A DNA stretch of 64,000 bases from an uncultured Bacteroidales bacterium (lineage in GTDB: Bacteria > Bacteroidota > Bacteroidia > Bacteroidales > Bacteroidaceae): the NCBI GenBank assembly GCA_902785075.1, contig CACZXN010000001.1, positions 1 through 64,000 on the forward strand, in the 5' to 3' direction. The position numbers were made by a program, and so were the translations under genes. Each line of letters starts with the position of its first letter. The first letter of the stretch is position 1. Below the pieces are notes generated by a model, which was not told where the DNA came from, did not search any database, and worked only from the letters and a program-made list of their open reading frames with translations. This document shows positions 25,198-38,225 of this stretch, in pieces.

Positions 25198-28100
25198 TTA
25201 TCGAATATCATCAAATTGGGAGAAAGAAAAGCCTGAAGAATACGAGCGACGTATGTTCAGCAATTCTTCCTTTGAACCAACAACAATTTTCTCAAACTCA
25301 CGAAGACCTGTACCTGCAGGAATAAGGTGTCCGCAAATAACATTCTCCTTCATACCTTCCAACGGATCGCTCTTTCCACTGATAGCAGCCTCGTTGAGCA
25401 CCTTAGTAGTCTCCTGGAACGATGCAGCAGACATGAAGCTTGTGGCTCCGAGAGCTGCACGAGTTATACCTTGGAGAATCTGAGTAGAGGTTGCGGGATA
25501 AGCATCACGAGCCTGTACCAATCTAAGGTCTCTACGCTTAAGGCTTGAGTTCTCGTCACGCAACTTACGTACGGTAACAATCATACCTTTCTGCATAGTC
25601 TCGCTGTCACCTGCATCGGTAACAATCTTCTTACCCCAGATACGGTCGTTCTCTTCATGGAACTCGAGTTTGTCAACGATACCTCCTTCAAGGAAGCGAG
25701 TATCACCCGGATCTTTAATGGCCACCTTGCGCATCATCTGACGTACAATGATTTCAAAATGCTTATCATTAATAGATACACCCTGCATACGATATACATC
25801 TTGTACCTGATTAACAATATGTTCCTGAACTGCTGTAGGACCCTTGATGGCAAGAATGTCAGCAGGAGTTACTGCTCCATCAGAGAGTGGTGTACCTGCA
25901 CGTACATAATCGTTTTCCTGTACCAGAATCTGCTTTGATAATGGAATAAGGTATTGACGAGGTTCGCCCACACGTGGAGTAAGAATAACTTCGCGATTAC
26001 CACGTTTAATCTTACCCATTGTGATTTCTCCATCAATTTCCGCAACAATAGCAGGGTTAGATGGGTTACGTGCCTCAAACAACTCGGTTACACGTGGCAG
26101 ACCACCAGTGATATCACCAGAAGTTCCGACACTACGTGGAATCTTGATAAGCACATCACCCGCCTTCACTTTCTGACCATCCTCTACAGAGATGTGACCA
26201 TTGATTGGGAAGTTATAAGTACGGAGTACTGTACCACTCTTATCCACAATGTGGCATACTGGTACCATTGCTCTGTCACGAGACTCCTGAATAATAAGGT
26301 CGCGCAGACCTGTAGTTGCATCGGCATCAACTCGATAAGTAACACCTTCAACCACACCTTCAAACTGAGCAGTACCTTCGAATTCTGTAACAATGACAGC
26401 ATTGAATGGGTCCCATGTTGCGATGAGTTCGCCAGAATCTACGACATCACCATCTTTGTGGAAGAGTGTTGAACCATAAGGAACACTAACTGTTGACAAC
26501 GCAATACCCGTGTTAATATCAACAAAACGAAGTTCAGCAAGTCGACCAACGACAATCATTGCATCTGCATGGTTATCTGTAGGACGGTTTATTGTACGTA
26601 ATTCTTCGAATTCAAGGCGACAATGGTTCTTTGCAACAATTTGTGCATTCGTTGCAGCTGAACCTGCAAGACCTCCGGCATGGAACGTACGGAGCGTAAG
26701 CTGGGTACCTGGTTCACCGATAGCCTGTGCTGCTATGACACCAACAGCTTCACCCTTTTGTACCATCTGCTGAGTTGCAAGGTTACGTCCATAACACTTC
26801 ATGCAGACACCACGCTTGCTTTCACAAGTAAGTACAGAACGGATTTCTACACTCTCAATTCCTGATTCTTCAATCTCTTTTGCAATACGTTCTGTGATTT
26901 CCTCTCCTGAAGCAACAATAAGTTCGCCTGTTGCCGGATGTTGAATATCATGAACACTAACGCGACCAAGAATACGCTCTGCAAGGGATGCAACAACACG
27001 ATCACCATCCTTAAGAGCTGTGCAGATAAGTCCACGAAGGGTACCACAGTCCTCCTCGGTAATGATAACATCATGAGAGACGTCAACCAGACGACGAGTA
27101 AGATAACCTGCATCGGCTGTCTTCAAGGCCGTATCGGCAAGACCCTTACGAGCACCGTGAGTTGAAATGAAGTACTCAAGTACTGACATACCCTGTTTAA
27201 AGTTCGAAAGGATCGGGTTTTCAATGGTGTTATTGTCATCAGAACCTGCACGTTGAGGTTTGGCCATCAAACCACGCATACCAGCGAGCTGAGCAATCTG
27301 ATCCTTTGAACCACGGGCTCCTGAGTCAAGCATCATGAACACAGCATTGAATCCTTGATTATCTTCAGTCATCGTCTTCAACAAGGATGCTTTCACCTTA
27401 TCGTTAACTTCTGACCATGTTGCAATAACCTTATTATAACGCTCTTTCTCTGTAATAAGACCGAAGGCATATTGCTGAGAAATCTCGTCAATCATCTTAT
27501 TTCCTTCATCAATAAGATGCTGGCGGTCAGCTGGCTCAATGATATCGTCAAGGTTGAATGAAAGTCCACCTTCGTATGCCTTACGGTAACCAAGGTTCTT
27601 CACACCATCCAGGAATTGGCAAGCTCGAGCCATTCCGACAGACTTGATAACCTTTGTGATAACCTTCTTCAGAGCCTTTTTGCCAATAACTTCATTGACA
27701 AAGCCCACTTCAGGAGGCACAATTTCATTGATAATGATACGGCCAACAGTTGTTTCTACGAGATGTTTACAATAATTACCGTTCTCATCAATATCATTCA
27801 CAACACACTTAATCGGAGCATGCACCTCACAACGACCCTCATTGTATGCAATCAAAGCCTCTTCTGGTCCATAGAAAGTCAGTCCTTCGCCCTTTGATCC
27901 GGGACGCACCTTAGAGATATAATACAATCCAAGCACCATATCCTGAGAAGGAACTGTGATAGGATCGCCACTAGCTGGTGACAGGATATTATGAGACTGG
28001 AGCATCAACAACTGAGCTTCCAAAATTGCCTCGTTAGAAAGTGGGAGGTGAACTGCCATCTGGTCACCATCAAAGTCTGCATTGAACGCTGTACATGCAA

Positions 28101-29496
28101 GTGGATGCAACTGAATAGCCTTACCTTCAATCATCTTTGGTTGGAATGCCTGAATACCCAGACGGTGAAGTGTTGGAGCACGGTTAAGAAGAACCGGATG
28201 TCCCTTCATTACATTCTCAAGAATATCCCAAATCTGATCGTCCTTACGGTCAACCATCTTCTTTGCAGACTTAACCGTCTTTACCAAACCACGCTCAATC
28301 AACTTACGAATGATAAATGGTTTGTATAACTCGGCAGCCATAAGTTTTGGGATACCACACTCACCCATCTTAAGCTCTGGTCCAACCACGATTACAGAAC
28401 GTGCAGAATAGTCAACACGCTTACCAAGGAGGTTCTGACGGAAACGTCCTTGCTTACCCTTCAAAGAATCGGAGAGAGACTTGAGTGGGCGATTGCTTTC
28501 CGACTTAACAGCACTTGCCTTACGTGAGTTATCGAACAAACTATCAACGGCCTCCTGAAGCATACGCTTTTCGTTACGTAGTATTACTTCTGGCGCCTTG
28601 ATCTCAATAAGTCGTTTCAAGCGGTTGTTACGTATGATTACACGACGATAAAGGTCATTAAGGTCGGATGTTGCAAAACGGCCTCCATCCAATGGCACCA
28701 ACGGGCGGAGATCTGGTGGAGTAACTGGAATGTTATGCATGATCATCCATTCTGGTTTGTTCTTCTGACGTGAAGCACGGAATGACTCAACAACCTGCAG
28801 ACGCTTCAAAGCGTCCTGTTTGCGCTGCTGACTTCCGTCTGTATTTGCACGGTCACGAAGTTCGTATGATAATGAGTCGAGGTCAACATGCTGAAGCATA
28901 TATTCAATTGCCTCTGCTCCCATCATAGCAATGAACTTATCTGGATCATCATCGGGAAGTTGCTGGTTTCCTTCAGGAAGACGATCAACAATATCCCAAT
29001 AATCTTCCTCTGCAAGAAGTTCACCCGAAACAATATTCTTCTCAACATTTTCAGCAGCACCTGCCTGAATAATGATGTAACGCTCGTAATAAATGATTGA
29101 ATCGAGTTTCTTTGTTGGCAAGCCAAGCAGATAGCCAATTTTATTTGGCAGCGAACGGAAGTACCAAATATGAGCAACTGGCACTACGAGGGCAATATGT
29201 CCCGTACGTTCACGACGAACTTTCTTCTCCGTTACCTCTACACCACAACGGTCGCAGACAATACCCTTATAACGGATACGCTTGTATTTACCGCAATGAC
29301 ATTCGTAATCCTTTGTCGGACCGAATATTCGCTCACAGAATAAACCGTCGCGCTCTGGCTTATAGGTACGGTAGTTGATGGTTTCTGGTTTCAAAACCTC
29401 ACCATGTGAATTTTCCAATATCTCTTCAGGAGAAGCAAGACCAATTGAAATCTTCGTGAAATTAGTCTTTATTTTTGAATCTTTCTTAAAAGCCAT
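25198..29496 (-). CDS. rpoC: RNA polymerase beta' subunit
   Basis: Catalytic subunit of RNA polymerase. The 1432 residues start with the zinc-binding region [20 protein letters not shown]. The magnesium-binding [16 protein letters not shown] follows, then the bridge-helix/trigger-loop regions and a second zinc cluster ([13 protein letters not shown]). The length is normal for Bacteroidetes. Follows rpoB by 45 bp and ends at a strong hairpin. Confidence 0.98.
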   Translation of the reverse strand: MAFKKDSKIKTNFTKISIGLASPEEILENSHGEVLKPETINYRTYKPERDGLFCERIFGPTKDYECHCGKYKRIRYKGIVCDRCGVEVTEKKVRRERTGHIALVVPVAHIWYFRSLPNKIGYLLGLPTKKLDSIIYYERYIIIQAGAAENVEKNIVSGELLAEEDYWDIVDRLPEGNQQLPDDDPDKFIAMMGAEAIEYMLQHVDLDSLSYELRDRANTDGSQQRKQDALKRLQVVESFRASRQKNKPEWMIMHNIPVTPPDLRPLVPLDGGRFATSDLNDLYRRVIIRNNRLKRLIEIKAPEVILRNEKRMLQEAVDSLFDNSRKASAVKSESNRPLKSLSDSLKGKQGRFRQNLLGKRVDYSARSVIVVGPELKMGECGIPKLMAAELYKPFIIRKLIERGLVKTVKSAKKMVDRKDDQIWDILENVMKGHPVLLNRAPTLHRLGIQAFQPKMIEGKAIQLHPLACTAFNADFDGDQMAVHLPLSNEAILEAQLLMLQSHNILSPASGDPITVPSQDMVLGLYYISKVRPGSKGEGLTFYGPEEALIAYNEGRCEVHAPIKCVVNDIDENGNYCKHLVETTVGRIIINEIVPPEVGFVNEVIGKKALKKVITKVIKSVGMARACQFLDGVKNLGYRKAYEGGLSFNLDDIIEPADRQHLIDEGNKMIDEISQQYAFGLITEKERYNKVIATWSEVNDKVKASLLKTMTEDNQGFNAVFMMLDSGARGSKDQIAQLAGMRGLMAKPQRAGSDDNNTIENPILSNFKQGMSVLEYFISTHGARKGLADTALKTADAGYLTRRLVDVSHDVIITEEDCGTLRGLICTALKDGDRVVASLAERILGRVSVHDIQHPATGELIVASGEEITERIAKEIEESGIESVEIRSVLTCESKRGVCMKCYGRNLATQQMVQKGEAVGVIAAQAIGEPGTQLTLRTFHAGGLAGSAATNAQIVAKNHCRLEFEELRTINRPTDNHADAMIVVGRLAELRFVDINTGIALSTVSVPYGSTLFHKDGDVVDSGELIATWDPFNAVIVTEFEGTAQFEGVVEGVTYRVDADATTGLRDLIIQESRDRAMVPVCHIVDKSGTVLRTYNFPINGHISVEDGQKVKAGDVLIKIPRSVGTSGDITGGLPRVTELFEARNPSNPAIVAEIDGEITMGKIKRGNREVILTPRVGEPRQYLIPLSKQILVQENDYVRAGTPLSDGAVTPADILAIKGPTAVQEHIVNQVQDVYRMQGVSINDKHFEIIVRQMMRKVAIKDPGDTRFLEGGIVDKLEFHEENDRIWGKKIVTDAGDSETMQKGMIVTVRKLRDENSSLKRRDLRLVQARDAYPATSTQILQGITRAALGATSFMSAASFQETTKVLNEAAISGKSDPLEGMKENVICGHLIPAGTGLREFEKIVVGSKEELLNIRRSYSSGFSFSQFDDIR

Positions 29497-29541
29497 CTTT
29501 GTATATATAATCTGTTTGTAAGATAAACTAAATTAACACTT

Positions 29542-32500
29542 TTATTCGAGAGATACACTCAAACCAAGTCCACGTAACTCGTGGAGTAACACATTAAGTG
29601 ATTCTGGAATACCTGGAGTTGGCATAGGATCACCTTTGACGATAGCCTCGTAAGCCTTAGAACGGCCAACAACATCGTCGGACTTGATTGTAAGGATTTC
29701 CTGAAGAACATGGGAAGCGCCAAATGCCTCAAGCGCCCAGACCTCCATCTCTCCGAAACGCTGACCTCCGAATTGTGCCTTACCACCAAGAGGTTGCTGA
29801 GTGATGAGAGAGTATGGACCAATTGAACGTGCATGCATTTTATCTTCTACCATGTGACCGAGTTTCAACATGTAAGTAACACCTACAGTTGCTTTTTGGT
29901 CAAATGGGAGACCGGTCTCACCATCGTACAACTGAGTAGAACAGCAACGTGGGAGTCCTGCCTTGTCTGTCCATTCGTTAAGGTCCTCAAGATGAGCTCC
30001 ATCGAAGATTGGTGTTGCAAAACGTACGCCGAGTTTCTGACCTGCTGCACCAAGTACTGCTTCGAAAATCTGACCGAGGTTCATACGTGAAGGCACACCA
30101 AGTGGGTTAAGAACGATATCAACAGGAGTACCATCTTCAAGGAATGGCATATCCTCCTGACGCACAATTTTAGACACGATACCCTTGTTTCCATGACGTC
30201 CGGCCATCTTATCTCCCACACCTATCTTACGCTTTTTAGCAATATATACCTTTGCCATCTGTATAATTCCAGCAGGCAATTCGTCACCAATTGTGAGAGC
30301 CAACTTCTTACGTTTCAACTCTGCATCAAGTACTTTATACTTCTTAAGGTAATTGATAACTAACTCACGAATCAAAGAGTTGACATGTTCATCATTAGTC
30401 CAACCAGTAAGCTGAACGGATGTATAATCAAGATGTTCAAAGTCAGAAGCCTTGAATTTTGCACCTTCTGGGATGATTTCAACACCCATATAGTCTTTCA
30501 CGCCCATTGATACCTTTTTATTTGTAAGCGTGAGCAACTTATCGATGAGGATGGCTTTAAAATCGTCAACTTTATCTTGGAATTCTTTATCAAGTTTTGG
30601 CAATTCCAATTTGTCGCGATTCTTGTCTGCACGCGTCTTCATCGCTTTCGAGAAGAGTTTCTTGTCAATAACGACACCACTAAGTGAAGGATTTGCCTTA
30701 AGAGATGCATCCTTAACATCACCAGCCTTGTCGCCAAAGATAGCGCGCAACAGTTTTTCTTCTGGAGAAGGATCAGACTCTCCCTTAGGAGTAATCTTAC
30801 CAATAAGGATATCTCCCGGTTCCACATGGGCTCCAACACGGATAATACCATTTTCATCCAAGTCTTTGGTAGCCTCTTCGCTGACATTTGGAATGTCCGA
30901 CGTCAACTCTTCAACACCACGCTTGGTTTCACGCACCTCCAAAGAGAATTCATCAACATGAACAGATGTGAGTATGTCATCACGCACTACGCGTTCATTC
31001 AAAACGATAGCATCCTCATAGTTATATCCTTTCCAAGGCATGTAAGCCACCAAGAGGTTGCGTCCAAGTGCCAATTCCCCTTCTGCTGTTGCATATCCTT
31101 CAGTAAGGATATCACCTTTATGTACTCTTTGACCTTTATCACACATAGGACGTAGGTCAATGGTCATATTCTGGTTGGTACGACGGAATTTAGGGAGTTT
31201 GTATTCTTTTACTGCAGGTTCAAAACTTACAAACTCTTCGTCTTCTGTACGATCGTAGAGAATACGTATGGTCGTAGCATCTACATACTCAACTACACCA
31301 TCACCCTCAGCAGTAATCATGGTACGAGAGTCCTCGCAGACCTGCTTTTCAATACCAGTACCCACGATAGGAGTCTCAGTGGTGATAAGAGGAACTGCCT
31401 GGCGCATCATGTTAGATCCCATCAATGCACGGTGAGCATCATCGTGCTCCAAGAATGGAATCAACGCTGCTGCAATAGAAGCTATCTGCTGTGGAGCAAC
31501 GTCCATCAGGTCAACTTGTGCAGGAGGAACAACTGGATAGTCAGCATCCTTACGGCACTTAACGACTTTACGGATAAAGTTTCCATCTTCTGTAAGTGGT
31601 GCATTACCCTGACCTATAATCTTAGACTCTTCTTCTTCTGCTGAAAGATAAATTACATCATCATTATTGACGTTGCAAACACCATTCTCAACTTTACGGT
31701 ATGGAGTCTCAATAAATCCAAGGTTGTTAATCTTTGCATAGACACAAAGAGATGAAATCAGACCGATATTAGGACCTTCAGGTGACTCAATAGGACAAAG
31801 ACGACCATAATGGGTATAGTGCACGTCACGTACTTCGAATCCAGCACGTTCACGGGTCAAACCACCTGGACCCAAGGCTGACAAACGACGTTTATGTGTG
31901 ATCTCAGCGAGTGGGTTGGTCTGGTCCATGAATTGTGACAACGCGTTTGTTCCAAAGAACGAGTTAATTACAGACGAAATCGTCTTTGCGTTGATCAGGT
32001 CGGTTGGAGAGAACACTTCGTTATCACGTACATTCATACGTTCACGTATCGTACGGCTCATACGCGCCAAACCGACTGCAAACTGATTGGATAGTTGCTC
32101 GCCTACAGTACGTACACGACGATTGCTCAAGTGGTCGATATCATCTACGACTGCCTTTGAGTTTGCCAACTCAACCAAGTACTTGATGATTTCGATGATG
32201 TCTTCCTTAGTCAGAACACGGATATTTGGATCTGTGTCAAGACCGAGCTTCTTATTGATTCTGAAACGACCAACATCACCTAAGTCATAACGTTTGTCTG
32301 AGAAGAACAGGTTGTTAATCACCTCACGTGCACTTGCATCATCTGCAGGGTCTGCATTACGCAACTGACGATAGATGAATACCACAGCCTCTTTCTCTGA
32401 GTTACTTGGGTCTTTCTGGAGAGTATTGAAGATGATAGAATAATCCGACGCACCAACTTCTTCATGATGTACGAGGATAGACTCAACTCCTGTTTCCAAG

Positions 32501-33351
32501 ATGATGTCGATTTGCTCGTCTTCAATCACGGTTTCACGTTCAATAACCGTCTCGTTACGTTCAATAGATACAACCTCACCAGTTTCTTCGTCAACAAAGT
32601 CCTCTGCCCAAGACTTCAGTACGCGAGCAGCCAATTTGCGACCTTTTACTTTCTTCAGATTCGTCTTGTTGGCTTTTACTTCTTCTGCAAGATCGAATAT
32701 ACGCAGAATGTCTTTATCTGTCTCATAACCGATGGCACGGAGAAGTGTCGTAACTGGCAACTTCTTCTTACGATCGATATATGCATACATGACATTGTTG
32801 ATGTCTGTTGCGAACTCGATCCAAGAGCCTTTGAATGGGATAATACGTGCTGAGAACAAAGGGGTTCCGTTAGCGTGTATGCTCGAACCGAAGAACACAC
32901 CTGGAGAACGGTGTAACTGAGAAACAACGACACGTTCGGCTCCATTGATGACGAACGTTCCGTTATCTGTCATATAAGGTATAGGACCAAGATATACATC
33001 CTGGATTACTGTATCGAAGTCTTCATGCTCTGGGTCAGAACAATAAAGTTTAAGTTTTGCCTTCAATGGCACACTAAATGTCAGACCTCTTTCCAAACAC
33101 TCCTCTACAGAATATCTTGGGGCATCAATGTAATAGTCCAAGAATTCCAGCACGAAATTGTTACGAGTATCTGCAATAGGGAAGTTTTCTGCAAACACCT
33201 TATACAGACCATCATTCTTGCGCTTCTCTGGTGGTGTATCCAGTTGCAGGAAGTCTCTGAAAGACTCCAGCTGAACATCCAAGAAATCAGGATACGGCAT
33301 AGGGTTCTTTACAGACGCAAAGTTAACTCTGTTTTTTTCGATTTGAGACAT
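29542..33351 (-). CDS. rpoB: RNA polymerase beta subunit
   Basis: Second large RNA polymerase subunit, target of rifamycins. The 1269 residues include the rifampicin-region text [25 protein letters not shown]. The residues usually altered in resistance (Q/D/H/R/S context) appear wild type by eye, though I did not align them. [12 protein letters not shown] and the C-terminal switch region [19 protein letters not shown] are present. It follows rplL across a hairpin that may lower rpoBC expression relative to L7/L12. Confidence 0.98.
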   Translation of the reverse strand: MSQIEKNRVNFASVKNPMPYPDFLDVQLESFRDFLQLDTPPEKRKNDGLYKVFAENFPIADTRNNFVLEFLDYYIDAPRYSVEECLERGLTFSVPLKAKLKLYCSDPEHEDFDTVIQDVYLGPIPYMTDNGTFVINGAERVVVSQLHRSPGVFFGSSIHANGTPLFSARIIPFKGSWIEFATDINNVMYAYIDRKKKLPVTTLLRAIGYETDKDILRIFDLAEEVKANKTNLKKVKGRKLAARVLKSWAEDFVDEETGEVVSIERNETVIERETVIEDEQIDIILETGVESILVHHEEVGASDYSIIFNTLQKDPSNSEKEAVVFIYRQLRNADPADDASAREVINNLFFSDKRYDLGDVGRFRINKKLGLDTDPNIRVLTKEDIIEIIKYLVELANSKAVVDDIDHLSNRRVRTVGEQLSNQFAVGLARMSRTIRERMNVRDNEVFSPTDLINAKTISSVINSFFGTNALSQFMDQTNPLAEITHKRRLSALGPGGLTRERAGFEVRDVHYTHYGRLCPIESPEGPNIGLISSLCVYAKINNLGFIETPYRKVENGVCNVNNDDVIYLSAEEEESKIIGQGNAPLTEDGNFIRKVVKCRKDADYPVVPPAQVDLMDVAPQQIASIAAALIPFLEHDDAHRALMGSNMMRQAVPLITTETPIVGTGIEKQVCEDSRTMITAEGDGVVEYVDATTIRILYDRTEDEEFVSFEPAVKEYKLPKFRRTNQNMTIDLRPMCDKGQRVHKGDILTEGYATAEGELALGRNLLVAYMPWKGYNYEDAIVLNERVVRDDILTSVHVDEFSLEVRETKRGVEELTSDIPNVSEEATKDLDENGIIRVGAHVEPGDILIGKITPKGESDPSPEEKLLRAIFGDKAGDVKDASLKANPSLSGVVIDKKLFSKAMKTRADKNRDKLELPKLDKEFQDKVDDFKAILIDKLLTLTNKKVSMGVKDYMGVEIIPEGAKFKASDFEHLDYTSVQLTGWTNDEHVNSLIRELVINYLKKYKVLDAELKRKKLALTIGDELPAGIIQMAKVYIAKKRKIGVGDKMAGRHGNKGIVSKIVRQEDMPFLEDGTPVDIVLNPLGVPSRMNLGQIFEAVLGAAGQKLGVRFATPIFDGAHLEDLNEWTDKAGLPRCCSTQLYDGETGLPFDQKATVGVTYMLKLGHMVEDKMHARSIGPYSLITQQPLGGKAQFGGQRFGEMEVWALEAFGASHVLQEILTIKSDDVVGRSKAYEAIVKGDPMPTPGIPESLNVLLHELRGLGLSVSLE

Positions 33352-33425
33352 CTCTGATATATTGGGGTTAATATGAACGGTTTCTTTGTTGAAACGCTTG
33401 TTCTTTGGTTAAAATATATATACGC

Positions 33426-33461
33426 AAAAAGTTAAGAACCCTCAACCTGAGGATTCTTAAC
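33426..33461 (-). terminator. Hairpin between rplL and rpoB (partial terminator)
   Basis: On the minus strand GTTAAGAATCCTCA pairs with TGAGGGTTCTTAAC around a short loop (33431-33461), followed by TTTTT (33426-33430). A partial terminator between rplL and rpoB is known in other bacteria, where it keeps L7/L12 output above RNA polymerase. This one would serve the same role. Confidence 0.8.
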
Positions 33462-33482
33462 CTGATTATTGTAGGTTACAGT

Positions 33483-33860
33483 TTACTTAACTTCAACTTC
33501 AGCACCAGCAGCCTCAAGAGCAGCCTTCAATGCATCAGCAGTAGCCTTGTCAACACCTTCCTTAACGTTGCATGGAGCAGCGTCTACGAGGTCCTTAGCT
33601 TCCTTAAGTCCAAGACCGCAAGATTCCTTAACAGCCTTTACAACCTGAAGTTTAGCAGCACCTGCGCTCTTGAGAACAACATCGAATGATGTCTTTTCCT
33701 CAGCAGCAGCTTCAGCGCCTGCACCAGGAGCAGCAGCAACAGCAACAGCAGCAGCTGCAGGTTCGATACCATATTCATCCTTAAGGATAGTCTTTAATTC
33801 ACTTACTTCTTTCACTGTCAAATTTACCAATTCTTCAGCAATAGCTTTCAAATCTGCCAT
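33483..33860 (-). CDS. rplL: Ribosomal protein bL12 (L7/L12)
   Basis: The 125-residue stalk protein that recruits translation factors. It has the N-terminal dimerisation domain, an Ala-rich hinge ([19 protein letters not shown]), and the C-terminal domain ([21 protein letters not shown] and [15 protein letters not shown]). Present in several copies per ribosome. Lies 51 bp after rplJ, its stalk partner. Confidence 0.97.
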   Translation of the reverse strand: MADLKAIAEELVNLTVKEVSELKTILKDEYGIEPAAAAVAVAAAPGAGAEAAAEEKTSFDVVLKSAGAAKLQVVKAVKESCGLGLKEAKDLVDAAPCNVKEGVDKATADALKAALEAAGAEVEVK

Positions 33861-33911
33861 AATTGTACAAATTTTTAATGTTTTATGTTTTCTTTTAGTT
33901 TTTATTTTTAA

Positions 33912-34436
33912 TTATTCGCCTTTCTCAGCGATTGTGTCAAGAACACCATAAATAGTGCTTGCACCAGACTCGAGTGCTCCGAGAACTCCCTGTACTTGTC
34001 CTTCGAGAGCTGCAACAACCTCTGCAATGAGTTCGTTCTTGCTCTTGATTGCACAAAGTGCATCCAAATTCTCTGCCCCTACGTAAATACTTTCTTCTGC
34101 ATAAGCTGCCTTCAGTGCAGGTACACCTTGATGCTCTTTGCTGAATTTCTTCAGCATCTTAGCAGGTACATTGGCTGTCTGACAGAACATGATACCTGTA
34201 GGACCTTTGAGTGCAGGGTCTAATGCAGTATAGTCGCCTTCCAACTTGCCGAGAGCCTTCTCGAACAGTGTGTTCTTAACAACCTGAAGCTTTATCTCAG
34301 ATTTGAAACACTCGCGACGCAATTCGCTTGTTGTGACTGAATCGAGGGCAGTCATGTCAACAAGGTAGAAATGAGGATATTGATTCAAGCTCTCAACGAG
34401 GCTATCAATCATTAAGCTTTTATCTTCTTTTTTCAT
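33912..34436 (-). CDS. rplJ: Ribosomal protein uL10
   Basis: Stalk base protein binding 23S rRNA and the L7/L12 dimers. The 174 residues have the usual N-terminal globular domain (SLVESLNQYPHFYLVDMTAL) and a C-terminal helical tail for L12. Only 18 bp separate it from rplA, leaving no room for a classical L10 leader structure. Confidence 0.96.
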   Translation of the reverse strand: MKKEDKSLMIDSLVESLNQYPHFYLVDMTALDSVTTSELRRECFKSEIKLQVVKNTLFEKALGKLEGDYTALDPALKGPTGIMFCQTANVPAKMLKKFSKEHQGVPALKAAYAEESIYVGAENLDALCAIKSKNELIAEVVAALEGQVQGVLGALESGASTIYGVLDTIAEKGE

Positions 34437-34454
34437 AATCTCACACGATAATTA

Positions 34455-35147
34455 TTATTCAACAGACTTAGGGTCTACTTTGACACCTTTACTCATTGTA
34501 CTAGAAAGATAAATGCTCTTGATGTAAGTTCCTTTTGCAGTAGATGGTTTCAGCTTGATAATTGTGTTGATAAACTCTCTTGCGTTTTCAACAATCTTGT
34601 CAGCTGAGAATGAAACCTTACCGATAGAAGTATGTACAATACCGGCCTTATCTACTTTAAAGTCAATCTTACCTTGTTTTACTTCGCGTACAGCTTTAGC
34701 AACATCCATAGTTACAGTACCGCTCTTTGGGTTTGGCATCAATCCACGAGGACCGAGTACACGACCGAGGGCACCGATTTTACCCATACATGATGGCATT
34801 GTGATGATTACATCAACGTCTGTCCATCCACCTTTGATTTTTTCGATATATTCATCGAGACCAACGTAGTCAGCTCCAGCTTCTTTGGCAGCAGCCTCTT
34901 GATCAGAAGTACAGAGACAAAGAACACGAACTTCCTTTCCTGTTCCGTTTGGAAGTGAAACGACACCACGTACCATCTGATTTGCCTTACGAGGGTCAAC
35001 ACCCAGACGGATGTCGATATCGAGCGACGCATCAAACTTTGTGAATGTAATTTCCTTTACCAAACTTGCAGCCTCACTTAAGGTGTAAGCTTTCCCTGCT
35101 TCAATCTTGTCTGCAACTAACTTTTGGTTTTTTGTCAATTTACTCAT
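34455..35147 (-). CDS. rplA: Ribosomal protein uL1
   Basis: L1 stalk protein; helps move deacylated tRNA from the E site and represses its own operon in other bacteria. The 230 residues show [13 protein letters not shown], the [10 protein letters not shown] signature and the [18 protein letters not shown] segment. It lies 19 bp downstream of rplK. Confidence 0.97.
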   Translation of the reverse strand: MSKLTKNQKLVADKIEAGKAYTLSEAASLVKEITFTKFDASLDIDIRLGVDPRKANQMVRGVVSLPNGTGKEVRVLCLCTSDQEAAAKEAGADYVGLDEYIEKIKGGWTDVDVIITMPSCMGKIGALGRVLGPRGLMPNPKSGTVTMDVAKAVREVKQGKIDFKVDKAGIVHTSIGKVSFSADKIVENAREFINTIIKLKPSTAKGTYIKSIYLSSTMSKGVKVDPKSVE

Positions 35148-35166
35148 CTTAATTGAAGTTTGTTAA

Positions 35167-35607
35167 TTATTTACCAGGGAATTCTCCTTTTACAGTGATA
35201 CCCATACTTCTTGCTGTTCCGGCAATCATTGTCATAGCTGACTCGATTGTAAAGCAATTCAAATCTGCCATCTTATCTTCTGCAATCGCTCTTACCTGAT
35301 CCCATGTAACTTCTGCTACCTTCGTACGGTTTGGTTCTGCTGAACCTTTCTTTGCCTTTGAAGCTTCGAGCAACTGTACTGCAGCAGGAGGAGTCTTGAT
35401 CACGAAATCAAAAGACTTGTCTGCATAGTAAGAGATAACAACAGGAAGTACTTTTCCTGCCTTATCTTGAGTTCTGGCATTGAACTGCTTGCAAAAATCC
35501 ATAATGTTGATACCCTTAGAACCCAACGCAGGGCCTACTGGTGGTGATGGATTTGCAGCGCCACCTTTAATCTGTAATTTGATTAATCCAGCAACTTCTT
35601 TAGCCAT
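35167..35607 (-). CDS. rplK: Ribosomal protein uL11
   Basis: Binds the GTPase-associated centre of 23S rRNA and is needed for RelA activation in other bacteria. The 146 residues include [21 protein letters not shown] and the C-terminal [13 protein letters not shown]. It follows nusG by 61 bp. Confidence 0.97.
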   Translation of the reverse strand: MAKEVAGLIKLQIKGGAANPSPPVGPALGSKGINIMDFCKQFNARTQDKAGKVLPVVISYYADKSFDFVIKTPPAAVQLLEASKAKKGSAEPNRTKVAEVTWDQVRAIAEDKMADLNCFTIESAMTMIAGTARSMGITVKGEFPGK

Positions 35608-35668
35608 TTTGTTTCTAAAATTTGATTTTTTAGTTAATACGATCAGAACAACTGCGTAACAGATTCAG

Positions 35669-36211
35669 TTATTCTGTTGTTACTTGTCCATAGCTTAACT
35701 CCAAAGGAGTCACGCGGCCAAAAATCTTGACAGCAACTTTCAGTTTGCGTTTTTCAGAGTTCACTTCCTCTACGGTTCCATTGAAACCGCTGAAAGGTCC
35801 GTCTGCAACTTTCACTGACTGGCCTACCATGTATTCCACAGTAGTGGTTTCAGGTATTTCTTCTCCGTTGACATCTATACCGAGCAAACGGTTGATTTCA
35901 TTCGGACGAAGTGGAGAGGGTTTGTTGCCCACACCGAGGAAACCCAAGACATCGGGTGTGTATCTCAGCATTCCCTGAATCTCGTTTGTCAGAGCTGCTT
36001 CTACCAACACATAGCCAGGAAGCAAATTTGCATCCTTTACTACTTTCTTGTCTCTTTGTTCGACTTCGATTCGTTTGGTAGGTACAAGAACCTGCGGAAC
36101 GTACTTTTCGTAATGGTGGTTCTTCATGTCGATCTCGATGTATTCTTTTACTCGAGCCTCATGTCCACTGATTACTTTCAGCACATACCATTTCTTTTCT
36201 AGTTCTGCCAT
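35669..36211 (-). CDS. nusG: Transcription elongation factor NusG
   Basis: Binds RNA polymerase and links it to Rho or the ribosome. About 180 residues with the NGN domain (KWYVLKVISGHEARVKEYIE, RYTPDVLGFLGVG) and a C-terminal KOW domain (GQSVKVADGPFSGFNGTVEEV). An upstream GTG at 36220 is in frame, but the ATG at 36211 matches the family start MAELEKKWYVLKV. It follows secE closely. Confidence 0.95.
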   Translation of the reverse strand: MAELEKKWYVLKVISGHEARVKEYIEIDMKNHHYEKYVPQVLVPTKRIEVEQRDKKVVKDANLLPGYVLVEAALTNEIQGMLRYTPDVLGFLGVGNKPSPLRPNEINRLLGIDVNGEEIPETTTVEYMVGQSVKVADGPFSGFNGTVEEVNSEKRKLKVAVKIFGRVTPLELSYGQVTTE

Positions 36212-36223
36212 TGTCTTCACCTT

Positions 36224-36427
36224 TTAGTTAAAGAGTGAGTAAACCAAGCTCATGAAATGATTGAATACCCAGTCAATGCCACCAACAACGAGTGCGATGA
36301 TTATGGAAGCGGTTAATACCATCACAGCGCTGTTAGTCAACTCTTTTAAAGTTGGCCAAGTGGTTTTGTGAACAAGTTCATCGTAAGATTCCTTGCAATA
36401 ATTCGTTATGTCTTTTACTGTAATCAT
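36224..36427 (-). CDS. secE: Preprotein translocase subunit SecE
   Basis: Essential small subunit of SecYEG. The 67 residues carry the conserved amphipathic part (SYDELVHKTTWPTLKELTNSA) followed by one membrane helix (VMVLTASIIIALVVGGIDWV). A start at 36445 would overlap the tRNA-Trp gene by 3 bp, so the Met at 36427 is used. Confidence 0.93.
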   Translation of the reverse strand: MITVKDITNYCKESYDELVHKTTWPTLKELTNSAVMVLTASIIIALVVGGIDWVFNHFMSLVYSLFN

Positions 36428-36442
36428 AATTCTTACATTTAG

Positions 36443-36515
36443 CACGGGAAGAGGGGCTCGAACCCCCGACCTTCGGTTTTGGAGACCGACACTCTACCAA
36501 CTAAGCTATTCCCGT
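36443..36515 (-). tRNA. tRNA-Trp (CCA)
   Basis: A 73-base cloverleaf with a 7-bp acceptor stem (ACGGGAA/TTCCCGT), D-arm TAGCTTAGTTGGTAGAG, anticodon loop CTCCAAA giving CCA, and T-loop GTTCGAGCC. The 3' CCA is not encoded. It lies between tuf and secE, as in many bacteria. Confidence 0.95.
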
Positions 36516-36561
36516 ATGTTCAGCTAACGGCCCGGAGACCGTTAACTGAAATTGATATTGA

Positions 36562-37743
36562 TTAGTCGAATACTTCTGTAATCTGACCAGAACCAACGGT
36601 ACGACCACCTTCACGGATAGCGAAACGGAGACCTACGTTGAGAGCTACTGGGTAGATGAGTTCAACTTTAATTTCTACGTTATCGCCTGGCATTACCATC
36701 TCAATTCCGTCTGGAAGAGTGATTTCACCTGTACAGTCCATTGTACGGAGGTAGAACTGTGGACGATAGTGGTTCTTAAATGGAGTGTGACGACCACCCT
36801 CTTCTTTCTTCAATACGTAAATTGAAGCCTTGAAGCCCTTGTGAGGAGTGATTGCTCCTGGGTGAGTGATTACCATACCACGCTTAACATCTTTCTTGTC
36901 GATACCACGGAGGAGCAGACCTACGTTATCACCAGCTTCACCTTCGTCGAGGATCTTACGGAACATCTCAACGCCTGTTACTACTGACTTAGCATCTTCA
37001 CCAAGACCGAGGAGCTGAACTGGGTCGTTTACATGGATAACACCTGTTTCGATACGACCTGTAGCAACTGTACCACGACCTGTGATTGAGAATACGTCCT
37101 CAACTGGCATCAAGAATGGCTTATCCTTATCACGAACTGGCTCCTGAATCCACTCGTCACAAGCGTTCATCAGTTCCATAACTTTCTCTTCCCACTTAGG
37201 AACACCATTGAGTGCGCCAAGAGCAGAACCGCGGATGAATGGAGTGTCCTCTTCGAAATCGTACTGTGCGAGAAGGTCGCGCATTTCCATTTCAACGAGG
37301 TCGAGCATTTCTTCATCGTCAACCATATCACACTTGTTCATGAATACAACAAGACGTGGAACGTTTACCTGACGAGCGAGAAGGATGTGCTCACGAGTCT
37401 GAGGCATTGGACCATCAGTTGCAGCAACTACGATGATAGCACCGTCCATCTGAGCAGCACCTGTTACCATGTTCTTTACATAGTCGGCGTGTCCCGGGCA
37501 GTCTACGTGTGCGTAGTGACGCTTCTCTGTTTCATACTCTACGTGAGCGGTGTTGATAGTGATACCACGCTCTTTTTCTTCTGGAGCATTGTCAATCTGG
37601 TCGAATGACTTAACTTCTGAAAGGCCTCTCTTTGCCAACACTGTTGTGATAGCAGCAGTAAGAGTTGTCTTACCGTGGTCTACGTGACCAATTGTACCGA
37701 TGTTTACATGAGGTTTGGTACGTTCGAATTTTTCTTTTGCCAT
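36562..37743 (-). CDS. tuf: Elongation factor Tu
   Basis: GTPase that delivers aminoacyl-tRNA to the ribosome. The 393 residues have the P-loop GHVDHGKT near the start, DCPGHADY (G3), NKCD (G4) and the two beta-barrel domains ending [19 protein letters not shown]. Normal length. Flanked by tRNA genes on both sides (Thr and Tyr upstream, Trp downstream). Confidence 0.98.
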   Translation of the reverse strand: MAKEKFERTKPHVNIGTIGHVDHGKTTLTAAITTVLAKRGLSEVKSFDQIDNAPEEKERGITINTAHVEYETEKRHYAHVDCPGHADYVKNMVTGAAQMDGAIIVVAATDGPMPQTREHILLARQVNVPRLVVFMNKCDMVDDEEMLDLVEMEMRDLLAQYDFEEDTPFIRGSALGALNGVPKWEEKVMELMNACDEWIQEPVRDKDKPFLMPVEDVFSITGRGTVATGRIETGVIHVNDPVQLLGLGEDAKSVVTGVEMFRKILDEGEAGDNVGLLLRGIDKKDVKRGMVITHPGAITPHKGFKASIYVLKKEEGGRHTPFKNHYRPQFYLRTMDCTGEITLPDGIEMVMPGDNVEIKVELIYPVALNVGLRFAIREGGRTVGSGQITEVFD

Positions 37744-37814
37744 AGCTTTAATTTCTTATATAAGAGTTAATACTTGATATTATTCTTTTTTGTTTCTACC
37801 TTTTGTCTCTGGTG

Positions 37815-37886
<72 letters not shown>

Positions 37887-37952
37887 CTGTTTCTTTTGCA
37901 GCGCGTTGTTTTCGGTCACTTCCTATATATTATATATAATAAGGTGTAACCG

Positions 37953-38035
37953 TGGGCACAGATGGATTCGAACCACCGAAGGTGAAAACCAGCAGATTTA
38001 CAGTCTGCCCCATTTGGCCACTCTGGAATATGCCC
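37953..38035 (-). tRNA. tRNA-Tyr (GTA)
   Basis: An 83-base tRNA with a long variable arm (a class II tRNA), acceptor GGGCATA/TGTGCCC, anticodon stem GCAGA/TCTGC around CTGTAAA (anticodon GTA), and T-loop GTTCGAATC. The 3' CCA is not encoded. Confidence 0.95.
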
Positions 38036-38177
38036 ATTCTCGCCTCAACATCTCTTATTCATCTTGCTCTTACGCGCATCTTTGCCCTTCGAGTCGCTGT
38101 CGGATTTGGCCGTTGCCAATCGAGTTTATGCGGCTCAAAGTTTCCGCGCAAATTTTAGTTTGCACGGAAAACGGCTG

Positions 38178-38207
38178 CAAATTTAGTCAAAAGTTTTGAT
38201 TTGCGAA
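38178..38207 (-). promoter_or_regulatory. Candidate promoter of the tRNA-tuf-secE-rpl-rpo transcript
   Basis: On the minus strand a TAAATTTG -7 box (38178-38185) is preceded 18 bases upstream by TTCG, only a partial match to TTTG. It sits about 140 bp ahead of tRNA-Tyr and just after the hpf stop. A second CAAA-containing AT-rich stretch near 38140 could be an alternative. Confidence 0.45.
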
Positions 38208-38225
38208 AGTTTTTTGCAATCTTTT

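Noticed and set aside
25954-26472. 172-residue open frame antisense to rpoC
   Set aside because: A shadow of rpoC codon use; many similar antisense frames occur across rpoB and rpoC.
34437-34454. L10-type leader between rplA and rplJ
   Set aside because: The gap is 18 bp, too short for the known structure.
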